From Pseudoxanthomonas sp. z9 (GTDB taxonomy: Bacteria > Pseudomonadota > Gammaproteobacteria > Xanthomonadales > Xanthomonadaceae), in NCBI RefSeq assembly GCF_006542425.1, contig NZ_VFID01000011.1:62001-126000 (forward strand): a DNA stretch of 64,000 nucleotides, read 5' to 3'. Each line of letters begins with the position of its first letter. The stretch's first letter is position 1. A program made the position numbers and the translations under genes. The notes below the pieces were generated by a model. It was given only the letters and a program-made list of their open reading frames with translations. It was not told the DNA's origin and searched no databases. Shown one piece after another: positions 58,688 through 64,000 of the stretch.

Positions 58688-59955
58688 GGGGAGGTTCCTT
58701 GTGCGGGGGCGGCGGCCACGAACGGCTGGCCGGTCAGGCGCTGGATTTCGATCAGCGCGCGCTGTGCGTCGAGGGCGGCGTCTAGCTGCTGCCGACGCGC
58801 GTTGGTGCGTTCGGATTGCAGCTGCGCCCATTCCAGATAGCTGATGGCGCCGGCGCGATAGGCGCGCTCGGCGGCGCGCTCGGCCTTGGCTAGCTTCGGC
58901 AGCACGGCCTCGTCCAGGCGCTTCACTTCGAACTGCGCGGTGCGGTAGCGGCCATGCGCCTCGGCCAGGGTGGAATACAGCGCGAGCCCCTCGGCTTCGC
59001 GTTCGATCTCCACCAGCGCCAGTTCCGCTTCGGCGGCGCGGATGCCGGGTTCGGCGCGGCGCGCGCTGCCCAATGGAATCGCGACGCTGGCCATCAGGCC
59101 GGTATCGCCGTTCTCCTGCAACCGCCGCACGCCGAACTGCCAGTCGACATTGGCACTGCGTTCGCTGCGCGCCAGTTGCACGCGCGCTTCACGGATGCGG
59201 CGCTCGTCGGCGAAGCGGGCCAACTCCGGGGTGCTGTCCAGCAAGGCGGCCAGTTCGCCGAAGTCGGCGACCGCCGGCAGCGCCAGCGGATTACCGGCCA
59301 CGGTGTCGAAGCCGGGATCACGTTCGCCCCACAGCGCGGCCAGATGCTGGCGCGCGGACATCAATAGGCGATCGGCGCGATCGCGCTCCAGTTCCGCACG
59401 GGTGAGCGCGGCCTGCGCGGTCAGCAGCACCGATTCCGGCGAAGCGCCCGCGGCCAGGCGCTGGCGCGCGGCCGCGACCGTGCGGGTGCGCTGTTCGATG
59501 TCGTCCAGCGCCACCGCGCGCTGGCGCTGGGCGGCGGTGATGGCCAGGTAGCGACGCGCGACTTCGGCCAGCAGATCCAGCCGGCGGGTCTCGCGCTGCA
59601 CCGCCAGCGCGTCGATGCGGCTTTGCGCCAGCGTGCGGCGGGCGTCCCACTTGCCGCCGCGCTCGAGTACGCCGACCAGGGTCAGGCTGATTTCGGCGCC
59701 GCCGAAACCGCTGACGTCGCCGCTGCCGAGCGCGTTTTCGACCGACGCGCCGGCGGTGAGGCCCGGGCGCAGCGCGGCGACTTCGGCTTCCGCGGCGAGG
59801 ACGCGCCGCTGGCCATCAACCAGGCGCAGATCGGGATGGGTACGGGCGACGCGCGCGAACGCGTCGTCCAGGGAGATGACAACAGGCGACTGTGCCCGCG
59901 CGGGTGCGACGGACACGGTCGCGAAGGCGGCCAAAGCCGCCAGACGCAACCACAT
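58684..59955 (-). CDS. czcC: CzcC-type outer-membrane efflux protein
   Basis: A 423-residue TolC-like channel: signal peptide (LAALAAFATVSVAPARA/QS), two outer-membrane efflux repeats with long helices (RRLDLLAEVARRYLAITAAQ; ERAAERAYRAGAISYLEWAQLQ). Start 59955 follows GGAGAA. First structural gene of the tripartite pump, 56 bp after the small His-rich gene. Confidence 0.9.
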
Positions 59956-60011
59956 GGGGAATTCTCCGAAAGGATCGAGGACGAACGAAACCCGGCCGGG
60001 CGGGGAGTGCC

Positions 60012-60410
60012 TCAGATCGCGATCGGCGGACGCAGCAGCTTGTCGCTGCGGTGGGTGGGAACCGGGGCGTCGTGCGGGAACGACACGGTTTCCGGCGGCG
60101 CGAGCGGCTGCCAGATCGTGGCCGCCACCGGCATCGCCGGCGCGTGGCCGCAGCAGTGCGTGGCGTGCATCAGGGCGTGCAGCAGACCGCCGGTCTTGCC
60201 GGATTCGTCGTCCCCGCGCTCGTGCTCGTCGCCGGGCGTATCCGCATGTGCATCCGTATCCACATGCGAATGCAGGTCGGCGCCGTGGCCGAGTTCGTGG
60301 ACGCCGCCCACCGAGGCCATCACCGGCTGCGCGATCACGCCCAGCAGCAGCACGCACAGCGCCAGCAGGCGCGTGAGGGTGGTGCGGCGGAAGCGGCGGA
60401 GCAGGGGCAT
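60012..60410 (-). CDS. Small His-rich exported protein (CzcI-like)
   Basis: A 132-residue protein with an N-terminal hydrophobic signal (LLALCVLLLGVIAQPVMA) and a His/Asp-rich middle (HELGHGADLHSHVDTDAHAD; HATHCCGHAP) suited to binding zinc, cobalt or cadmium. Small His-rich genes of this kind precede czcCBA in other bacteria (CzcI) and are thought to tune induction or sequester metal. I chose ATG 60410; a GTG at 60419 is in frame. Confidence 0.65.
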   Translation of the reverse strand: MPLLRRFRRTTLTRLLALCVLLLGVIAQPVMASVGGVHELGHGADLHSHVDTDAHADTPGDEHERGDDESGKTGGLLHALMHATHCCGHAPAMPVAATIWQPLAPPETVSFPHDAPVPTHRSDKLLRPPIAI

Positions 60411-60480
60411 GGGCTGCACAGGCTAACGGCGGGGTGTGGCGTTACACAATCGCAGGGCGATGGGGATTGGGGGCCGGCGC

Positions 60481-60536
60481 CAGGAGCCAGGAGCCAGGAG
60501 CCAGGAGCCAGGAGCCAGGAGCCAGGAGCCAGGAGC
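60481..60536. repeat. Eight perfect tandem copies of a 7-bp repeat
   Basis: CAGGAGC repeated eight times without a mismatch, in the gap between the CzcI-like gene and the LAB_N gene. Perfect copies suggest a variable-number tandem repeat. Confidence 0.95.
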
Positions 60537-60570
60537 GAATCCCCTCGGTTCCCCTTCTTCGAAGGGGAGG
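60537..60570. repeat. Half copy of the palindromic repeat element
   Basis: GAATCCCCTCGGTTCCCCTT then CTTCGAAGGGGAGG: the left hairpin only, with four G/C pairs in place of five. Confidence 0.7.
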
Positions 60571-60603
60571 AACAGCGCGGTCGGGTTCGGCGACGCCTCG
60601 CCG

Positions 60604-60945
60604 TCAGTGGCTGGCCTTGTCGCGGTGCCAGCCGCGGTGCCGGATGTCGAGGTACAGGCTGTACAGCGCGGTGAAGGCGGGGAACAGGTTCTGCAGCACG
60701 CCGACGGAGTCCTGCTTGGCCGAGAACAGGAAGTAGCTCAGCGTCATCAGGCTGCCCAGCACGCTCATGTACCAGAACAGGCGCGGGATGACCGGCTTGC
60801 CGGCGCGCCGGGAGGCGATGAACTGGACCAGCCAGCGGCCGCCGAACATCAGCGCGCCGGTGTAGCCGATCAGCTTCCAGCCGGTGACATGCAGGCCGGT
60901 CCAGTACAGGGCCTCGATCGGCTGGTTGAGCCAGTGCACTTCCAC
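60604..60945 (-). CDS. Lipid A biosynthesis N-terminal-domain (LAB_N) membrane protein
   Basis: A 113-residue protein with three membrane helices of the LAB_N family: GLHVTGWKLIGYTGALMFGGRW, then QFIASRRAGKPVIPRLFWYMSVLGSLMTLSYFL. The start is a GTG at 60945, one base before the glycosyltransferase stop region, so the two are translated together. LAB_N proteins are regularly encoded with dolichol-phosphate-mannose-type glycosyltransferases and may act as the membrane partner; the product is unknown. Confidence 0.8.
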   Translation of the reverse strand: MEVHWLNQPIEALYWTGLHVTGWKLIGYTGALMFGGRWLVQFIASRRAGKPVIPRLFWYMSVLGSLMTLSYFLFSAKQDSVGVLQNLFPAFTALYSLYLDIRHRGWHRDKASH

Positions 60946-60946
60946 C

Positions 60947-61672
60947 TCAGAGCTCCCGGACCGCCGTACGCTTGCCGCGCTTGATCAGCCAGGCCACGCC
61001 GCGCAGGTCGCTGATCCCGACCAGCGCGCGGTTGAGATTGTTGTACTTGGACACGCCGGCGGTGCGATGGCGGTGGTTGACCGGCACGCTGATCGTCTTC
61101 CAGCCGGCGCGCTGCATCAGCGCGGGCAGGTAGCGGTGCATGTGATCGAAGTAGGGCAGATCGAGGAAGGCCTCGCGTTCGAACAGCTTGATGCCGCAGC
61201 CGGTATCCGGCGTCTCGTCGCGCAGCATGCGCGAGCGGATCGCGTTGGCCCACTTGCTGGCCCAGCGCTTGCTGCCGCTGTCCTGGCGGTTGACCCGCCA
61301 GCCGGCGTAGAGCCTGGTCTGCGCCTCGCCATCGTCGCGCGCGGCGAGCAGCTTGGGAATGTCGGCCGGATCGTTCTGGCCGTCGCCGTCCAGGGTGGCG
61401 ATCCACGCGCCTCGCGCGGCCTTGACGCCAGTGCGGATGGCGGTGCTCTGGCCGCTTTGCTGGACGTGCTGCAGCACCCGCAGTTCCGGCACGCGCGCCT
61501 TCAGGCCCTGCAGCACGGCCAGGGTGTCGTCGCGGGAGTGATCATCGACATAGACGATCTCGAAATCGATCCGGCCACGCAACGCGGCGATGATTTCGTC
61601 GATCAGGGGCGTGACGTTGTCGCGTTCGTTGAAGACCGGGACGACGACGGAAAGGGCGGGGCTGGATGTCAT
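60947..61672 (-). CDS. GT2 glycosyltransferase (dolichol-phosphate mannosyltransferase-like)
   Basis: A 241-residue soluble GT-A enzyme: VVVPVFNERDNV, EIVYVDDHSRDDT, the metal-binding ATLDGDGQNDP and TGCGIKLFERE. Lacks the C-terminal membrane helices of ArnC/GtrB; the adjacent LAB_N protein may supply them. Probably transfers a sugar from a nucleotide donor to undecaprenyl phosphate for lipid A or surface glycans; sugar not decided. Confidence 0.85.
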   Translation of the reverse strand: MTSSPALSVVVPVFNERDNVTPLIDEIIAALRGRIDFEIVYVDDHSRDDTLAVLQGLKARVPELRVLQHVQQSGQSTAIRTGVKAARGAWIATLDGDGQNDPADIPKLLAARDDGEAQTRLYAGWRVNRQDSGSKRWASKWANAIRSRMLRDETPDTGCGIKLFEREAFLDLPYFDHMHRYLPALMQRAGWKTISVPVNHRHRTAGVSKYNNLNRALVGISDLRGVAWLIKRGKRTAVREL

Positions 61673-61754
61673 GGGCGCCTATTTTGCCGCCACCGGCTGA
61701 ACCGGGGTCCTGTAGATGTGTCGGCGCGCCTCCGCTGGGACGCGCGCCCGGGCC

Positions 61755-62654
61755 TCAGCCGCGCGGGCCGCGCAGCTTCTCGAGCACGCCGTCGAGGGTG
61801 TCGAGATCGGTGTACTGGATGATCAGCTTGCCCTTGCCGCCGCGTCCGTGGGCGATGGTGACGCGGGTGCCAAGCCCTTCGGACAGCTCGGTTTCCAGCG
61901 CGGCGATGTCCGGCTGCGGCGCGGCCTTGCCCGGCTTGGCCTTGCGGCCGATCACCGGCACCTTGCCGGCGGCGAACTGCTGGGCGCGGTGTTCGACCTC
62001 GCGCACCGACCAGCCCTGGTCGGCGGCATCGGAGGCCAGCTTGCTGGCCAGTTCCGGCGACAGCGTCAGCAGCGCGCGGGCGTGGCCCATTTCCAGCCGG
62101 CGGGCTTCCAGCAGCGCGCGGATCGCCGGCGGCAGCTCCAGCAGGCGCAGCAGGTTGGACACCGCCGCGCGCGAACGGCCGACCGCTTCGGCGGCCTCGG
62201 CGTGGGTCAGCGAGAATTCGTTGATCAGGCGTTGCAGCGACTGCGCTTCTTCCAGCGGGTTCAGATCCTCGCGCTGGATGTTCTCGATCAGCGCCATCGC
62301 GATGACGGTGCGATCGTCGAGTTCGCGCACCACCACCGGCACTTCGGCCAGGCCAGCTTCCTGCGAGGCGCGCCAGCGACGCTCGCCGGCGACGATCTCG
62401 AAGCGTCCGGGTGCCAGTTCGCGCACCACGATCGGCTGGATCACGCCCTGCGCCTTGATCGACTCGGCCAGCTCGCTGAGCTTGGCCGGATCCATCGCCA
62501 TGCGCGGCTGGTACTTGCCGGGTTGCAGGTGAGCGACCGGCAGGGTGCGCAGGGCCTCGCCCGGCTGGGCTTCCGGCGGTGGGGTCTCGGCCGCCTTGGG
62601 GCCGAGCAGGGCCTCCAGCCCGCGGCCCAGGCCGCGTTTCTTCGACGCGCTCAT
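61755..62654 (-). CDS. parB: Chromosome partitioning protein ParB
   Basis: A 299-residue CTP-dependent DNA clamp that loads at parS. N-terminal KKRGLGRGLEALLG (ParA-stimulating), CTP-binding GERRWRAS, HTH region (FSLTHAEAAEAVGRSRAAVSNLLRLL) and a C-terminal dimer domain (GKLIIQYTDLDTLDGVLEKL). ATG overlaps the parA stop by one base. I saw no canonical parS palindrome in the window. Confidence 0.95.
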   Translation of the reverse strand: MSASKKRGLGRGLEALLGPKAAETPPPEAQPGEALRTLPVAHLQPGKYQPRMAMDPAKLSELAESIKAQGVIQPIVVRELAPGRFEIVAGERRWRASQEAGLAEVPVVVRELDDRTVIAMALIENIQREDLNPLEEAQSLQRLINEFSLTHAEAAEAVGRSRAAVSNLLRLLELPPAIRALLEARRLEMGHARALLTLSPELASKLASDAADQGWSVREVEHRAQQFAAGKVPVIGRKAKPGKAAPQPDIAALETELSEGLGTRVTIAHGRGGKGKLIIQYTDLDTLDGVLEKLRGPRG

Positions 62655-63451
62655 CAGGCGTACTCCATCCTCTTTTCTTGCTTCTTGCGTTCACTCTGGC
62701 GGCGGATGATTTCCCCGGCCAGGCCCAGGTAGGCGACGCCGCCGCGCGAGGTGCGGTCGTAGCCGACGATGCTCTGGCCGTGGCTGGGCGCTTCGGCCAG
62801 GCGGACGTTGCGCGGCACGATGGTGCGGAACACGCGATCGCCGAAATGCTGGGTCAGCTCCGCCGACACGGCGTTGGCCAGGTTGTTGCGCACGTCGAAC
62901 ATGGTGCGCAGCACGCCCTCGATTTCCAGGCTCGGGTTGAGCCGCGCCTTCAGCGCCTCGATGGTCTCCACCAGCGCGCTCAGGCCCTCCAGCGCGTAGT
63001 ACTCGCACTGCATCGGCACCAGCACCGAATCGGCGGCGGTCAGCGCGTTGAGGGTGAGCAGCGACAATGCCGGCGGGCAGTCGATGATGATGAAGTCGTA
63101 GTCGCCGCGGATCGGTTCCAGCGCGGCCTTCAGGCGCAGCTCGCGGCCGTCGATCTCCATCAGCTGGATCTCGGCGGCGGTCAGATCGATGTTGCCGGGA
63201 AGCAGGTCGAAGCCTTCCTGGGTGGTCACGATCGCCGTGCGCGCGTCAACTTCCTGCAGCAGCACGTCGCAGGTGGAGTTCTCGAGTTCGCGCTTGTCCA
63301 CGCCACTGCCCATGGTGGCGTTGCCCTGGGCGTCCAGATCCACCAGCAGCACGCGCTGCGGCGCACGCGCCAGCGCGGCGGCCAGATTGACGGCGGTGGT
63401 GGTCTTGCCGACGCCGCCTTTCTGGTTGGCGATCGCGATGATGCGGGCCAT
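62654..63451 (-). CDS. parA: Chromosome partitioning ATPase ParA (Soj)
   Basis: A 265-residue ATPase with the deviant Walker A KGGVGKTT, LVDLDAQGN and DFIIIDCPPALSLLT. Acts with ParB to segregate origins. Lies downstream of rsmG in the usual rsmG-parA-parB order. Confidence 0.96.
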   Translation of the reverse strand: MARIIAIANQKGGVGKTTTAVNLAAALARAPQRVLLVDLDAQGNATMGSGVDKRELENSTCDVLLQEVDARTAIVTTQEGFDLLPGNIDLTAAEIQLMEIDGRELRLKAALEPIRGDYDFIIIDCPPALSLLTLNALTAADSVLVPMQCEYYALEGLSALVETIEALKARLNPSLEIEGVLRTMFDVRNNLANAVSAELTQHFGDRVFRTIVPRNVRLAEAPSHGQSIVGYDRTSRGGVAYLGLAGEIIRRQSERKKQEKRMEYA

Positions 63452-63618
63452 GCGGGTGGTCGCCTCGGGACACGGGGTGGATGGGGGATTATGCGGGGTC
63501 CGGACCGGTCCTGCGAATTCGGTTCGCCGAGCCGGCCGCGCGGCGGCGTCCGGGAGCCGCGCTCATGCCCTTGCGCCTGCCAACGATATCAATCGGTTAT
63601 GGGGATCGGGACGCGGGT

Positions 63619-64000
63619 TCAGGCGCCGGTCTTGCGCACCACGACCAGATGACGCTCGCCGACCAGGCCGGGCACGCGCAGCGGATGGATGGCCTCGGCC
63701 CGCCAGCCCGGTGGCAGCGCGGCGATTTCCTCGTCCGGACACACGCCCTTCATCGCCAGCAGCGCGCCGCCGGGTTTCAGCAGGTGTCCGCCGACGGCGA
63801 TGATGCCGGCCAGCGTGTCCATGGCGCGCGCGGTCAGGTTGTCGTAGGCGGCGGGTTCGCCCAGCGCCTCGGCGCGCGATTCGGCCACGCGCGCGTTGGC
63901 CAGGCCCAGTTGGCGCACCGCCTCGCGCATGAAGCGGGCCTTCTTGCCGTTGCTTTCGACCAGGGTCACCCGCAGTCCGGGGTGGGTGATGGCCAGCGGA
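63619..64000 (-). CDS. rsmG: 16S rRNA (guanine-527-N7)-methyltransferase RsmG (C-terminal part)
   Basis: The last 127 codons of rsmG/gidB; the 5' part lies beyond the window. Visible SAM-methyltransferase elements: [33 protein letters not shown] and GGALLAMKG. Methylates G527 of 16S rRNA. Part of the origin-proximal rsmG-parA-parB block; 167 bp before parA. Confidence 0.93.
   Translation of the reverse strand, partial: PLAITHPGLRVTLVESNGKKARFMREAVRQLGLANARVAESRAEALGEPAAYDNLTARAMDTLAGIIAVGGHLLKPGGALLAMKGVCPDEEIAALPPGWRAEAIHPLRVPGLVGERHLVVVRKTGA

Noticed and set aside
60481-60536. CRISPR-like array
   Set aside because: The repeats are 7 bp with no spacers, so this is a simple tandem repeat.
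61755-63451. parS site near parAB
   Set aside because: Scanned CACGTG cores in the window; none is flanked by the TGTTNC/GAAACA halves of a canonical parS.

Overview
The window is GC-rich, gene-dense chromosomal DNA from a gammaproteobacterium, most likely a member of the Xanthomonadaceae/Lysobacteraceae (Lysobacter, Luteimonas or Xanthomonas-like). This is inferred from gene content and product types: a minor-pilin operon ending in pilY1, an eptA/PAP2/ColRS-like cluster, a PATAN-GTPase-roadblock operon and abundant palindromic intergenic repeats. No taxonomic search was possible. The rsmG-parA-parB block at the right end is a grouping usually found near a chromosomal origin. I see no tRNA, rRNA or CRISPR array.

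Layout. Positions 1-62 hold the start of a rep-type helicase gene on the minus strand. 351-7323 is the minor-pilin operon (two FimT/GspH-like pilins, pilV, pilW, pilX, pilY1). It is followed by a Sel1-like periplasmic protein (7429) and thymidine kinase (8263). 9255-13535 (minus) carries a TPR-bearing Ser/Thr kinase, its ECF-type sigma factor and mutM. 13959-28004 is an accessory island: two lipoproteins (one a di-haem peroxidase), a 1953-residue protein with seven near-identical 213-residue units, a 1779-residue secreted Rhs protein with a C-terminal peptidoglycan-targeting (Tlde1/DUF2778-like) toxin domain, a probable periplasmic immunity protein, a small zinc-ribbon membrane protein, and a displaced rhs fragment. 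28058-31630 holds an ABC ATPase, a TlpA-like thioredoxin, a fatty-acid desaturase and an EF-hand protein. 31662-33738 is a PATAN / small GTPase / roadblock / protoglobin operon.

33957-40727 is an acetate-type carbon-use region: MHS-family transporter, DcaP-like porin, acetyl-CoA synthetase and a LuxR-type regulator. The matching sodium-symporter hybrid sensor kinase (CrbS/MxtR type) lies at 46708-50160. Between acs and the regulator sits a DUF559 nuclease gene bracketed by 42-bp inverted repeats. 40734-45921 holds a half-size EamA transporter and a lipid A modification cluster (eptA, PAP2 phosphatase, ColR/ColS-like two-component system). A major-type pilin gene (46193) lies far from the minor pilins. 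50284-53960 has an FAD oxidoreductase, cardiolipin synthase, rpmG and rpmB. 54220-60410 is a Czc heavy-metal efflux operon. 60604-64000 carries an LAB_N protein, a GT2 glycosyltransferase, parB, parA and a partial rsmG.

The three most interesting items are the Rhs-Tlde1 toxin with its signal-peptide-bearing immunity candidate and giant repeat partner, the DUF559 gene inside an inverted-repeat cassette whose palindromes recur at several other places in the window, and the PATAN-GTPase-roadblock-protoglobin operon, which looks like a gas-sensing polarity switch.
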